Part shown: piece by piece, positions 1 to 14,155 of the stretch | Layout: the number at the start of each line of letters is the position of its first letter | Position numbering within the stretch: position 1 is the stretch's first letter | Assembly: GCF_031755915.1 (NCBI RefSeq) | Contig: NC_083386.1 | Coordinates: 1,171,501 to 1,235,500 of the forward strand | From: Ziziphus jujuba | Lineage: Eukaryota > Streptophyta > Magnoliopsida > Rosales > Rhamnaceae | Direction: 5' to 3' | Length of the DNA: 64,000 bases | Notes under the pieces: model-generated | Seen by the model: the letters and a program-made list of their open reading frames with translations, nothing else | Told to the model about the DNA's origin: nothing | Databases searched by the model: none | Translations under genes and position numbers: made by a program

Positions 1-527
1 TTGATGCCCAGACCATATTTTTATTTAACTAAACTCTGAACTTTGATAAATCCAACATGTCTGTGTGTCAATACATTGTTCTAAACCAACAAAAATGCAA
101 ATGACTTTTATGTGATAATACTAACATTAGATAACTTATTGATTTATTAAAGCAAAGACCTAAAATTTCAAACCCCTTTTAATTCAAAAGTAACTTCTTA
201 ACAGTTTTCATTTGTAATTGCATTATATAAACAAATCACATCATCAATGACCACTTTGTACATTCCTCCATTCATTTAGTCAACTTTTAACTTTGGGAAT
301 TAAAAATAAAATAAAATAATATAAAATAAAATCAAAGACTTGAATACTCTGTTTGTCAAAGTTTGATATTGTTAAAATGAAAAAACAGTTTAAAAACCAG
401 CAATTAACCCCTTCGTGAGCTAAATTAGTAATATACCCTAATCCTAGGATTAAAAATTTCTATATTTGTCAGCTGAATCATTTTTACACAAGAACCATAG
501 ATTGAACTCATTAAAAGTACACTTCAC

Positions 528-2957
528 CTGTCTTTCGTAATTAGCCTGAGCAGCACGCCATCGTTGATGTTCTGTCTCCAGATCTTCTTTTAAAGCAGAA
601 ATCTGAACCTCCATTGCAACAATCTTGGACCTTGAATTGAAAATAGCAAATGAGACACTGAACCCAATCAATTTTACGACCTAATATGCATCACAAATAA
701 CTCACATATTAGCTGACTTTTCATCTTTTAGACTTGTTATTTCTGCTAAAGCAGAAGAAAGAGCCTCTTCTTTTTCTGCAGCAGCAGAAGCCACTTCTTC
801 AGATTTCAAACTAGATTCATTTTCTAGTTCAGAAATCCTCTCTCCAAGTGAAAGTAATTGAGCTTCCAGGGAACTCTTCAGTTTTTCCGCCTGTAAAATA
901 TTTGGGCATTTTTAGGGGTCCCTTCAGGAAAGGTTAAACACAACAATTCCAACTAAACAAACTCAAGAAAGCACAAATACCTCAGTTCTGAAATTTTCAT
1001 GGGCGGTCTCCATCTGTTTTAGTGCATCTTCATTTACCTGAGCTATGCTCTTATACTGCCAATTGAAATGGCATAAACATTAATTTAGCACCAAATTAGG
1101 TATACATACCTTGACCCTACTTGAAAGTCATCCTAAACTTCATTAAAAGTGCTTTTTTTGTGTACAAAACGCATATCCCACAAAAATATTCCCATATGAA
1201 CCTTTAAAAGTAGGGTAACACACCTGTAGCATGTGATCCTTGTAAGCTTTTGCTTCCTCTTTCAATTTTTCAATATCTTCCATAGCAACCTTCAGGTCCC
1301 CAAGAAACCAGGTCAAGTTCAACCACAATAAAATTGACCAGTTTGCATTCAACACAAAATCAAGCTAATTAGCATAGCACACAAAATCTACAACACATTA
1401 AATCTATAGCAGTTGAATTAAAATGCCTATCTCTTGAAATTAAAGCAGCGCTTTCCACCTTAGAAAAAGTGGAGTCCTAGAAAACATTTCTATCTTCCCC
1501 AAGTACAAACTGAAAGTCAAGTACAAACACGGAAGAAAAGGATAGAACCTTCGTAAAATTAAAAACTAAATAAGTTGAAATGCAAGTTCCACTAATGCAG
1601 TATAAACCAACAAAAAAGGGTGAATCCCCTTCCAAACTTTCTAATACTAAGTAAGAAGGCAAATTCTCATAAAACAATAAAATAATGTAAGGCATGAAAC
1701 CTAAATAGTCAAGCTACATATAGTTGTAAATTCAAGATTAATTAATCAAATTCTTACAATCATTAACACAGAAACAATATATGTCAACTTGATACTTAGT
1801 CTTGGATGCATTTCTATAGACCTATCAAAATCTCATACGACACAATAATATAACATGAACCCACATGATAATTTGCGGATTTTGGTTGACGATATCGTGT
1901 AAGGTCCGTATCAGTGTCGCTCAATTAAAACCCAATAAATTAATAGATTTTAATGGATGAAATACGATAATATACGATAAACCTATAAAACCCATTAAGG
2001 AGAGAGATTTTTGTAATTATGCAAGTTTTATAATATCAAAATTACTTAATTTATTGCTAAACATGTATTGATTTATTCCTTTTTAATTTAATTTTTTAAA
2101 AATCTAAAAACAAACAAGTCTCTTTGGAGAATTTTTTTAAAAAAACAAACATTATTTTATTATTTGAAAGCTAAGTCAAATTTGAATTTTCAAATTTGTA
2201 TATATTCTTATTGGATAACAACTCGGAAAATGGGTTACAAGATAATTTAACAAATGGGTTTGGATTTATATATTTCCACATGAAAGCTTTACCAGGTCTT
2301 GTTTGGGTTAACTAAATTTCACACGAACACGATTCAATATGATACGTTGCCAGGTCTACATTTCTCTAAGACTCAATCAACTAGTTTCTACAATTAAGAA
2401 GAACAACAAAATCACTGTGAAAACCAATTAAGCTTCAAACTTCCACAATACTTGAGAAGCATCCTCAAATGCAGTAACTCCTAGAACGACTTATTATTGT
2501 TCATACAATATTGAAAATAACAATTACACAAAGATGGTAGTTAAGAAGAACCTAAGGAAGTCAATGAAACAAGTGAATATAAATGAACAACACTAACCTC
2601 ATTACCCAAGAAAGTCGTACTCCCACCATCAATCACAACATCCTACAAGCAAGAAGAAAAGAGCTTAAGAAGTGAGTTTTGTATTGACATGGTATACAAA
2701 ATTGGGTTTATTTCCTCTAGATTGATGATAACTTAATATATCGCACTTGGAACCCAACAACTACTTCAACCTTGGATACTTGTTATACATAGAAAATACA
2801 ATTAATTTGAAAGAACAATACCTTGACATCTGAGGATTTCATCTTTTTCTCGAGATCAGACAATTTTGCCTGAGTAATCAAACCAAAAATTCAAATAAAG
2901 AGTGAATCATTTACATGGTTAAGCAAGATTAACATATGAATCCACCAAGTCGGTTAA

Positions 2958-2998
<41 letters not shown>

Positions 2999-5900
2999 TG
3001 CATATATACAGATACAACTATATGTGAATTTATTCATATGATACTAATTAACGCAAAGAAATATGAGGGAAAACCTCTGCTACTGCTGCCTTTGTCTCAG
3101 CTGCTGTAACAGCTCGCAAAGCATTAGCTAAGTCCTTTCCCATTTCTTCTAATTGTTTCATTGAGTTCTTTATGGTCTGTTCCCGATCAAGATTTAAGCT
3201 TCGAACATTGTCGCGTTCTTCTTGCAGCTCCTTCTTAACCTCAGCCCACTCCCTCTGTAAGAATGCAATTTGACATCTTATGTTCACAACACCAATCAAC
3301 TTTACTCCTTTTAACATTAGTAATTTAAATAGAACTATAGGGGCATCAAAATATAAAACAGAAATGCACGTTAAAACCCAGGTTAACTACAATATTCAAA
3401 ACATCAAGGTAGAATCAAATTTGCATATACAAATATGTCATACATCTGTCTATTGAGCTAAGATCACAAACATAAAATTCCATAAGTAATGGTAACATAC
3501 CTCAACTTGTTTCACATACTCTTCTTGTTTTTTCCTCTCTGCTGCTCTTGCCTCCTGTAGTTATATGGAAAATATGAAGCTACATAACCCCCCCCAAAAA
3601 AAAAAAAAAAAAAAAGAGGGGGGGGGGGGGGGCGGGTGGGTGGAATGCGAACTCATAAATTTATTTCAAAACAAAGAAATAAATCTATGGAAGTTAATTA
3701 CCTCACGAATTTGCTCGGCACTCTGGATAGTGTCCAAACTAGCCTGCAAAAAATGATTTGAGAAAATGCAGAAAATTTATAAAATGGACATAGAATTTGT
3801 AAAAATTCGACCTGCAGGCGATAAACCCTCTCAGACAAACTGCGAACTTCATCATAAGCTCTCTTCTCAGCATGCACTAACATTTCCTTTTCACGCTTCA
3901 AAACAGATACCTGACAGCAACAAACATTAAGTGAGTACCATCAAATGTGAGCAACCTACATAAAAATAGTAGATAATTACCTCCATAGTCAACTTCCTAG
4001 AAACTTCCTCAGCAGCATGCAATGATTCAGAACTTTCTCGCAGCTTTCTTTGGTAGTCAACTATTAACTGGGAAAATTCCACATTCCTTGCCAAAACACC
4101 ATTGGTTTCTTTTCTCTGATATGCCATACATCACAAGAGACAAAAAACAACTTAATGCAAATTACCCATAAAGCTATTTGCTAAAACAAATAAATTAAGC
4201 CTGCCAATGGACATGACAAATATCCTTAAAATTTAACAACCTGCTGTTCCAATTCTTTCATAAAGCTATCAAGTCTTTCTCTAGCAAAATTTGCTTCCAA
4301 GCCCAACTTGTCACGCTCTGCACGCAATAGCATGACCTCACTCCTAATTAAAAGGCATCAAAATAGAGGAATAAACAATTGACCATATGAAGCTAACAGC
4401 TGTTTGCAAAATAAACAGAAAAAATATAACAGATATAAAGATATTAGTTCTGTTGGTGGGTCATTATGCAATAGAGATATTAGGCAAGAAATAATAGCAA
4501 ATCAAGTTTATAAATCAAGGGCTGACATGTTAGCATAGATGACAATGGGTTAACCACAGAACAACTTGGTCATACCCGTTGGAAGATTAAATTGTAAAGT
4601 AAATAATCAAAATGAAAAAAGATAGCAACTCAATTTACAAGAATATTCATTTAGAAGTACAAAAAACCAACCAAATCTAGGAAATGAAAAGATACTAGGG
4701 CCAAGAAACAGGAGTTTGGGTAGTTTCAAAGAAAACATAGACACGTAAAACATAATCATATCATGAAGATATAAAACAGAAGCTAAAACATTTAACTTCA
4801 GAAACATTAATGCAAATATATAACTAAAAAATTATAACAACAGAAAAGCAAGGAAACAAGTCAACATCTCGTTATGTAAACAAAAATATGATAAACAACG
4901 AAAGGAACGTAAAATTGTATAAAACCTACGAGAATTCAAGTAAAAGTCAGCCCATTGAATAAAAACACAGAATGAAAAGAGAATACTTACCTAAACTTTG
5001 ACAGCTCTTCTTCAAGACATTTTACTTGTTCAGCAACCTGCTCTTTGGCCTTTATAGAAGCTTCCTATGTTATTGCATAGTTTGGGATATAAGTTATTGA
5101 AATATCACATAATAATTACATAAACATATCCATTCTTCAAATATTTCCAACCATACCTGAGAACCTTCCAGAAGCAACTTTAGGTTGGTTCTTTCTCCTT
5201 CTGCAAAACCAATTGAAAGATTTAGTGCACACTCTCTTTCTTAGTGGGTTACCTCATAGCAAAACAGCAATGCTTAGCAAACAATAGAACAAGAGAGAAA
5301 ATGAGTGAGCAAGTATGTCTGATAAAGAGATGGGCAAATACCTGGAGCAGCTTCGGCAGAGTGATTAGAAGTCAAATGAAGTTTATGTTCCTCTTCATAT
5401 AACCTTTTGTACATCGCTACCTATAAAGAAATTATGAACAAATTTTTCAAGTATAACTAAATTACCCTAAAACTTGGCATGAAAATAAGAAGACTAATGC
5501 CAGAAACACCAAAATCAGCAAAACCACACTGCAATTGAGCCTTAGGACTTACAGAGGTGTGAAGGGATTCAATCATGTGCCCTTGCTCTTCAGCCCTCTG
5601 CAATACTGCTGCAACTCTTGATGCAGCTTCATCAGTATGCCTCTTGAGCTCCATTTCAAGCTTTTCCTACATCAGTACACAGTGAAACATTATGCAATGG
5701 TATAATAATGCCAAACAAACAAATTAGATGAAAAAAGATGATTTCCAGCCCAACCTTGAACTCCGACTCTCTATTTTCAATCTGGTCAGAAAGATTCCGA
5801 ACAAGGCTCCTCAGCTGAACATTCTGCTCAACCAGTCCATTTATGTCCTTGAAGGTCAACTGTAAATGTTACATCCCAAACGAGGCATTGATTAATGTCG

Positions 5901-8900
5901 TCTATTCATAAAAAAAGAATAGATATAAAAAATGAAAATGGAATAAGTTCAGGAAATCATGCTGAGGATAAATAACAACAAGCTTACAAGACGTTCCGAG
6001 ATGACTTTCTCAGCATCCATGTCTGCATTCATCCCAAAAGCAACAATCGTGGCATCATCAATACTATCATGACCAGCAGATCCACCACGAATTTGTATAT
6101 CCCGACACTCCTTTAAAAGAACTGTCACCTAAAACCTCATCACCAAGCAAAATACAAAATTTAAGATGGCATAAAGAACCCATTTTGAGAGAGTAAGTCC
6201 ATCTCATACTACATAAATTTGTTATTATAAACTTATAAAAAGGAAACACTTAAGCACATGAGGTTAGGAAGAAGATTTTCCTCTTTTACCTGCTTCTGAA
6301 GGTCAACAATCTCTTTCTGAGCAAAAGTGTAGTCACGTTCGCTCCTCCTTAGTTCAGCCTGAAAAAAAAATATTAAAAAAAAAAATTGCTTTGCTATATA
6401 AATAAATACAGATAATTACTATGGTTTTATTAAATATGCCTACAACCTTTAATTCCTGGATGGTTTTCTCCAAATTTGCCTGTTCAGAAATCGAGTTTTG
6501 CAACTTCTGGTTGATCATAGAGTATGCCTCAGCCATTCTCTCATGTTCAGCTGCACAATTAACAACAATTAACAATAATTTCATTAGGAAATCAAGAATT
6601 TTACTAAGATTCACCATATTTGTAGCCATATTAGGAAGCGGAAAAGATATTCGCTGAACTTCATAATTCCACAAAATGAACAATATTTACTAATTAAATT
6701 GAAAAAACAAAAGAAACTGTAGCCACTTCAATACTTAAAATTTAACAAGAAAGATGTAAAATAAAAGATAATGACTTCAAAGAAAAATATGTTCATACAA
6801 CTCGGCCTTCTGCCATAAATAACAATTTCAAGTAGTTTATAGAGTTCCCATAAATATTTTACCACATCAAAAAATTTTGCAACACCAACCAAATGCAGCC
6901 TCAAACATTAGCGTTACCAAATGAAGGATATCAGATAATTGAGCAACATTAATTCAACATAATCATATACCTCTTTCATCCAAAATCAGTTCGGCTTTCT
7001 CCTCTAGTTCATATAGGACCTGCCGAAGCAAAGGAATGATCATAAGCTTCATGTGACAAAAATAACACCTTGATAAGCATTCAACAATAGCTAATAATTA
7101 ATCTGTACTGAGCTAGTAATTAGACCAAAATATCAATAAAAGGTGTTTAAAAGTAAAATTTTAAGAAATGCATTATACATTCTAAAACAAAAATCAATAT
7201 AAGCGCAAAAGCAAGGAGAAAAGAAATGTCAAATTTAAACAAATATATAAAAGTATGCAATACGCATATCATACTCGTTGCAATACTGCCTCTGATTCCT
7301 TCCTTCCCAACTGCTCATGCCTCAGAGCGTCAACTGCCTCTTGGTACTTTGCATACATTTTCGCCAGCTATTTACAATTTAAAAATAATAATAATAATAA
7401 AAATAAAAAAGATATATAAAATATAAAAAATGAATAGACCAAACAAACAACACTAATTATATAATAATAGTAACTCACACTCCAACCATCACGAAGAAGT
7501 GAGGCTGCTAAGGCAGTTCCTGAAACACCAACAGGAATCTTGGGGACAAGCATGCGATCATCCAAAGCATTATCAGTAGTTTCAAATGAGTCCATCAATC
7601 TGCTATCATATTAGTACATTGTTGGATATTCATATCAGCTGCGATACTATAAAATTCATAATAAACAATGATAAGGATTGCAACAGCCACCTAAAATCAC
7701 CTTATCTTTTATATAAGAAACATAACTTTATTGAACCAAAGAGAAATATCACCTTATCTTTTATATAAGAACCATAACTTTATTGAATCAAATAGAAATA
7801 TGCTAATACTGCATTTGGCATGCAAAATAGGCAAAGGAATTAAATATATTTCCATATGATGAGGTGCACCAATATTTGGTTCAACTGCTACGCCCATGAA
7901 TAAGAATAGCTATGCCTCATTAAAATCCAAGGAATAGCCACTTCATCACTTAAATGAAGATAAGCTACATTGGATTTCTTAACAATTTGAATCCTATGGA
8001 TTATCCATAACACAAAAATTATTCTAAAATATAAATGAACTAAATAAAAAAAAATTAAAAAAACTACGTTATCATAAACAAACATCACTAATCAACTAAA
8101 AAAATTAAAATTAAAGTGGAACAAAACTAAAATTGAAAAAGTAAATTACAGTGAATAGAAATAGAAAGAAACAAAAACATAAACATAAAAATTAAATATC
8201 AAAAATATATATAACTATAAATAATGAACAAGTATGTGCAAAAAGTTAAAAGGATAGAAAGTATAAAAATAAAAAAATAAAAAAATAAAAACACCCACAC
8301 ACACACACAATGTTTAATTGGACTTTACAACTGTAAGACATGACAAACTTTCAAAGATTTGGAATAGGAAATATAAAATTATTAACATTGAAATGTGCTT
8401 TCCCATCCCCATCTTCTTCCCTCTTACATTTTCAGAAAACCAATGCATCAAAAATATTTTAGAAAATAAATACTTCAAACATTTATGCATAATTTAATCA
8501 AACCAAGGTTAAGAAGCAATTTACTTAATAGTTAAACGGCTACAATTTCGTGAATAGAAGATGAAACAGATTCTTGATGAAAAATAATGATGAGAATATA
8601 AAAAAAAAAATGTGTATGCATTTGAAAACAAGGTAAAAACTTCGTTATCACAAACCATGATAATAGAAATACTCCAAAAACCTAAAAGCACAATACTCTA
8701 CCATTAAAAAAATAAAAAATAAAAAATAAAGACGACAAACCAAAAATAAAAAAAATAAAAAAACAAAATGCACTTTCAATAAAAATAAATAAATACATAA
8801 ATAAACAATAATAATAACAATAATAAACAAAACATAACGAAACATACCTTTGAGTAGTAAAATTACTGAGAGGAAGAAGATTCAGTTCATTTGCTTTGCG

Positions 8901-11900
8901 GCTTGTTTCAATATCGGCTTCACATTTTTCCAGTTTCAGTTTCAGATCTGCAGCCTCCTGCAACCATGACAAGCCAAAGAAACCAAAATGCAACAATAAG
9001 CAAGTATATGAAACATCAGTTGAACATTTTAAAGCAAAATTTTAAGAAGAAAATGCATTTTTTAAATCCTACAATATTTCATTATAAATACATAAGCATA
9101 CATAATCATAAAGCATTATATGTATAGTATTCCTTACAGGTTTTTGTAAGAAAGAATTACTAGATATTCACCCAAAAAAAAAAATATATATATTACAGAA
9201 CACACAAAGCCAGGCAATGCAGGAACATATCTAGCTAAACTGAACAAGAAGATCTGATATATTTATTGTATGAATATTTTAATCAAACATATGAAAACTA
9301 AGAAACCCCAAAGTAACTTAGTCTTTCAAGAGATGGCTTGGAGAGAGCCTTTGGGTTAGAAAATATGCAGCTTCAAGCAGTTGCCTAAGAAATTTAAGTA
9401 TAATCTTTGCTGGGAAGAGTATGTGACTATAAATACTCCTAGACTTGAAAATTAGAGTTGTTGAAAGACATCAAAAAGTATAGATACAAACGTAAACATT
9501 ATTGAATGCAATAAGCTTAGGCACCAAAGAAGATGAAGAAGTTGAAAAAGGAGGATGAGGATGTTTTTGATGGATTGAAGACAAAGAATGCTAACAAAAA
9601 AGAAAGCACAGCAATGCTAGGTAAAAATCCACTGCCTTGCCAATGCTTATAAGGAAAATCATATGAATATGATCCAAATTACTGAGAATAACTGGCAGAT
9701 CATCTTCCACATAACTGGCAGGAAATGAGACAAGATACACTAAACGATCTCTCTATTTCCATGAGAAGGAATTTTTAAAATGAAGTGTTTGGCTAATATT
9801 CACGGGTCTTGTCCCTAAAAAGGGAATCATATCTCATAAGTTAGGCAGGTCACTTATCTAAATCTAGAGTTCATGCTCTTATAGGGTTGAATGTCATTGA
9901 TGGGATTGTCATTCATCCTCAAAAATTCCTTGTAGGGAGGTAGGAGAATGTACTCATATAATGATGAGAAAGGAATTTTTAAAATGAAGTGTTTGGCTAA
10001 TACTCACAGCTCTTGTCCATAAAAAGGGGATCGTATCTCATTAGTTAGGCAGGTCACCTATCTAAATCCAGAGTTCAAGCTCTTATAGGGTTGAATGTCA
10101 TTCATGGGATTGTCACTCATCCTCAAAAAGTCTTTGTAGGGAGGTCGGAGAACGTACTCATATAATGATAAGATAAATAATCATGATAATTTGCACTTTC
10201 TTACTTACACAAGGGAGGTATCCGCTACCTCCCTTCCAGGAAACCACATTAATGGATTTTGTAACTACAACTAAGCTATTCCATATTTGTTTAGGCCAAA
10301 GTGCCTTAAATGCTGAAGTAACAAGGCCTAATTGTCAGCTGTCTGATTGAGAAATTGGCATTGGTATATCCACTTTATTACAGCCCAAAAAGATAAGGAA
10401 ATAAAAGAGGTTTCAGAGGTTTCAAGATCTTTCTCCTGATAATTTTGTTCAAATTTATAACAGCACAACGAAGCCTCACTTACCAAAGATGTTCTTGAAG
10501 TTATAAGATTCTATTATGTAACTCAGGGGACACATGAAGATATTCCTTGAAGCAATAGGATAAACCAAGGCCTCTATTTAAGTGACTTCTTTTGTTTGGA
10601 AATTAACTTGGGGAAGAATCTTGACATCTATGCAGCCTCATTTTTAGGGATTGGTGTTGAATGTTTGGAAGATATGGAAAGTCAGAATGATCATCTATTT
10701 GCAATACACTATGGCTATGCCACACATCATGCATGGTATGATATGCTTTGTTGTTTGAGAAATCAAGAATAAGTAGCCAAACAGTTATTTTAATAAGGGT
10801 CACTGTACTCGGCATTTTAAGAGGCCATTAAAATATAGGATTTTGACAGCATAGGTGGAGGTGTAGGTATAGGCTGTAGGCTGTAGCAACATCTTTTAGA
10901 ATGAACAGCCAAGATACTAGCACCTTTTAATGACACTTACAAAAGGACAAATTCTAACTTGTAGATCTCAAAGAATGAGGAAAGAAGCAGCTAACCTTTT
11001 CAAATTGTTTTCTCATAGATGCTTCATTTTCAAGTTTTTCTCTGTAATCATTTTCAACTTGCTTCAAATGTGTCTGCATAAAGTAGCAATGAAAAACCAA
11101 ATTCAGGATGCAAACAAAATATTAAACAACCACACAAACAATACGAAACAAAATAAACCAAAAAGCATTTACCTCCAGAGCCTTAATTACACCCTCAAGC
11201 TCTCCTGCCTTTTTCGACCATTCCTCCGAACTCTCTTTATAGAGTTCAACAAGCTTATTTACCTATAAAATTGGCAAAGATTCATATGGAATATAATAGC
11301 AAAACAAAAGATGGCTATGAGAGTAACAAAAAAACCAGATCAAACCAGAAATCATTGTCTGGAAAAATTATATTAACAACATTAGCGTTCAATTGTGCAT
11401 ATCTATCCATTAAAATGCATAATTAACAAAAATCTACTAGTAAAATAAAAATAAAAACTCAAAGCAAAAATTTTGCATAGAACTCACAGTAGAGAGTTCA
11501 GAAGAAAGTTGCTCTTCATTAGCTGCAGCAGTACTTTTTGCTGAGCATAATTCCTGCAAAGATAAAGAAGTATGAATTAACTAGCTGGGCAAGAAGAATG
11601 GCCTGCAATAGCAATTTTACACTAGCCAAAAAAAAAAGAAAAATCACCTCCTGCAATGCTGTTATCTTCATTTCAAGTTCTCTTACTCTATCCTTGTTCC
11701 ATTGCAAAGAGCTAGAACATTCATTAAATTGTCTCTCAACCTGAACATGTAAACATTTGGATTCATCATCTTGTGAAAATAGTAACGAAACTTCAAATAT
11801 TATACACATGACCATCTTCGGACTTGTAGAAGCATTTACCTTAACATAAGAAAATCTTAGCATACAATCTAAAAACAAAGTTTCCAAAGCAAACTTACAT

Positions 11901-12909
11901 CTGCAAGCTTGGAAGACAAATCTGCCTCAAGATCAGCATGCGTTCTACGCAGCTGAATAAGACTATCAACTTTGGCTGTTAACTCATCATTGAGCCATGC
12001 ATTGTGCCTCTCAACGAGTTCCTTCTCCTGCTCACATAAAACCATGAGGCTCCAGAATTATAAGTTTAACATGAGCTTGATCCACTGAACAACTTTGTAC
12101 TTAACCACTACAGGAATAAGGAGCATGACAATGACCTGAGAATAACGAGCACAAGCAGCCTTGGTGCGCGACAACTCTGCCTCAGTTTCACTCAAACGGG
12201 CTTCCCTTTGGGCAGCACTGTCGGACATGTTAACCTTCACAAAAGAATGACACCACATAAAAACACAAAAACACGACGCATTTCCAAAATTCAAAAAAAA
12301 AAAAAATTCAAAACAAAACAAAACAAAAGCAACTTACAATCTTATCCAAATAGGCCTTGATGGAGTCGTTCTTTTCACTAATCTCTGAATCTTTCTGCTG
12401 CACCAACTCTAGTAATTGCCTCTTGGACTTATGCAGTTCAGAGACATCCGTCGTTAACCTCTCAATCTGGCCATCTTTCCCAATCTACACACCGAACCCG
12501 AAGGGGAACAACAACAACATCAACAACAAACAAAATTTCATAATTAAATATTGAGAAGAGAAGAAAATAAATAAAGAAATAAACCCTAAAAAGAGTTGCT
12601 TACGGATTGCAAATGAAGCTGGTGTTTGTGTGCCTGGAGTTGCGCAAGCTCTGAGAGGCGCTGATCAAGAGAGGATTGGAGCTGCGAATTGTGAGACTGG
12701 AGGTTGGAGAAGTCAGCAGAAAGAGAGAGGTACTTCTGCTCGAGGAGAGAGCAGGTTTGCTCGGCGGTTATGGAAGCTGCATCGGCCTGAGCACGGACGG
12801 TGTCGAGCTCCTTGTAGAGGTCTCGTATGAAAGCGTCGGCCCTATCCGCGAGGGATGCGGCGTCGTTTCCATGCCGCGAGAACTCCTCGTCGGAGACGAA
12901 GAGCGGCAT
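528..12909 (-). CDS. NUA: Nuclear-pore anchor (plant Tpr/Mlp nuclear-basket protein), 5' half, partial
   Basis: Long coiled-coil nucleoporin of the nuclear basket; in Arabidopsis it acts in mRNA export, SUMO balance and flowering time. The start ATG is at 12907-12909 (protein begins MPLFVSDEEF), matching the family N-terminus; an in-frame upstream extension to 12963 is not needed. Thirty-two GT-AG exons keep one frame for about 1,082 codons, roughly half the family length: 12604-12909, 12338-12484, 12136-12234, 11899-12027, 11648-11740, 11488-11553, 11173-11262, 10996-11073, 8848-8957, 7479-7599, 7275-7367, 6971-7019, 6447-6550, 6290-6358, 5988-6128, 5755-5859, 5553-5666, 5342-5420, 5157-5200, 4991-5064, 4241-4343, 3981-4115, 3812-3910, 3702-3743, 3501-3554, 3075-3254, 2822-2869, 2598-2642, 1224-1289, 981-1055, 706-890, 528-630. 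Nearly all of it is Glu/Lys/Leu-rich heptad sequence; conserved landmarks include SGTALAASLLRDGWS and ITAEQTCSLLEQKYLSLSAD. The 3' half lies beyond position 1. No frameshift or internal stop was seen. Confidence 0.95.
1817..2358. mobile_element. Degenerate hAT-type non-autonomous element in NUA intron 28
   Basis: The insert begins TAGACCT and ends AGGTCTA, and its subterminal sequences are loosely complementary. It is flanked by CATTTCTA (1809-1816) and CATTTCTC (2359-2366), an 8-bp duplication with 7/8 matches, the size produced by hAT transposases. It has no coding capacity and lies wholly inside the 1.3-kb intron 1290-2597. The family is unassigned; boundaries rest on the short inverted ends plus the duplication. 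Confidence 0.6.
2956..2998. repeat. Compound microsatellite (TA)n-(GA)n
   Basis: A run of TA dinucleotides passes directly into a run of GA dinucleotides, inside the NUA intron between the exons at 2822-2869 and 3075-3254. Confidence 0.95.
3584..3640. repeat. Abutting poly-C, poly-A and poly-G tracts
   Basis: A short C run is followed by about 20 A and then about 15 G within the short NUA intron 3555-3701. Homopolymer lengths here are likely to be unreliable in the assembly. Confidence 0.9.
7697..7800. repeat. Two-copy 52-bp tandem duplication in NUA intron
   Basis: The unit beginning TCACCTTATCTTTTATATAA occurs at 7697 and again at 7749, with only a few substitutions. It lies in the NUA intron 7600-8847, and no coding exon is affected. 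Confidence 0.85.
8958..10995 (-). other. Largest visible NUA intron (intron 8)
   Basis: This 2.0-kb intron has a GT donor after the exon at 10996-11073 and an AG acceptor before 8848-8957. I could recognise no gene in it. Its central part is less AT-rich than neighbouring introns and holds a two-copy direct duplication (9761-10167), so it probably contains an old inserted sequence. No terminal repeats or target duplication could be identified. Confidence 0.7.
9761..10167. repeat. Two-copy direct tandem duplication of about 203 bp
   Basis: Copy 1 spans about 9761-9963 and copy 2 about 9964-10167. Both start near ATGAGAAGGAATTTTTAAAA and both end near GTACTCATATAATGAT. They differ by scattered substitutions, so the duplication is not an assembly artefact of identical sequence. 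Each copy contains the phrase TTAGGCAGGTCAC followed by a TCTTATAGGGTTGAATGTCA-type segment. Confidence 0.85.
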
Positions 12910-13547
12910 CGTCCCTAGGGTTTTCAACTTTTCAATGCGTTGCCCTAATCGCAGCCCAGCCACCCAGCGAGGTTGAGACTTGAGAAGAGAGAAATAGGGA
13001 GGGAAAAGACGCAGAAGAATTTGAAGAAGAAGAAGAAGAAGAAGGTGCTTTCGAGAGACTCTCGGTCTCGGGTCACTTACGATTACGAGAAAATATAATT
13101 ATTAAGAACTTGGAAAAACGATGATGAGCCTGCCTTCCCTTGGCGTGTAGCTTTTTGTAATTTGCTCTTAGACAGCGTCGTTTTGTTTGGTTTGGACCTT
13201 TGGGCTGAGCTTTGGGTTATCATAGATGATGATTTACGCCAATGGGCTTTTCACTTTGATCCAACTACACCCAACGTCTGTTCCAAACCCACGACCCACG
13301 ACCCACGACCCAAAAGCTAGCGGCCTGTTTGTCCTTCTCTAAGGTATCATATTTATTTTATTAAATTTTGATTACCGAATAATATATTTTAGTTTATTAA
13401 CGGTAGTCAAAATAATAATAACCTAAAATTGTGAAAGATGAACACTACAAAATATTGTCAATTTTTTTATGTATATATTGGTTAATAAATTTGATAAATC
13501 TAGAATTATTACAAAAACCCAAACCCTTGTATTTGAGAAAATATTAT
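12910..13547. other. NUA 5' leader and upstream region
   Basis: GAAGAAGAAG-rich sequence near 13020-13045 probably lies in the 5' untranslated leader of NUA. Beyond it the DNA becomes AT-rich. No clear TATA box on the minus strand and no other gene could be supported before the LTR element at 13548. Confidence 0.5.
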
Positions 13548-14104
13548 TGTTTGGGCTATATTATTAATTTTTCCAAATTAATATTTTAATATATTGAAAT
13601 ATTATTATTGGGAGATTAATTAAGAAGCTTTAATCCCACATTGATTGGAGGTGGTAAAGAGACAGAACTTGCACATGTATAAATTAAGATTTTGAAGTTG
13701 GTTTTTTAAAAAATCCTACATCGGAAGCACGTGAAGCAATTCAAAGTTCTCTACATATATAAATAGGACCTTCATTGGCTTAAAAAAGATCTCTACACAC
13801 CTCCAGAAATGACTATAAGAATATAAATTAATTAATTTATTCTCTTTAGACTTTACTTTCCTTAGCTTATTGTTCTTTATTGTTTTCAGTTGAAATTTTA
13901 TTTTAAAAGTCCTTTATTCATTAAAGCAATCGGACCTTGTAAGATTATTTTTGTTCTCCAATAATCAATACAATTGTCTTAGGAGTTTGATTCATTTGGT
14001 GTATATTTTCTTTTATTTCTTTGAATTGTTACAGATTTAAAGTGACACGCCCGCAAATTTAGAAGACGATAGATTGTTGGAAATTTTCCGACATTATTCC
14101 AACA
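13548..14104 (+). repeat. 5' LTR of the gag-only element
   Basis: 557 bp, TG...CA ends, with a TATATAAATA-like promoter motif near 13755-13765. Aligns along its full length with 18117-18704. Confidence 0.9.
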
Positions 14105-14155
14105 TATCTTTTTGGCACGCCTAGTGGGACTCATACAAAATTTCAACCGAGGACA

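Noticed and set aside
12630..12918. Plus-strand frames over the first NUA exon
   Set aside because: Shadows of the conserved NUA N-terminus on the other strand.
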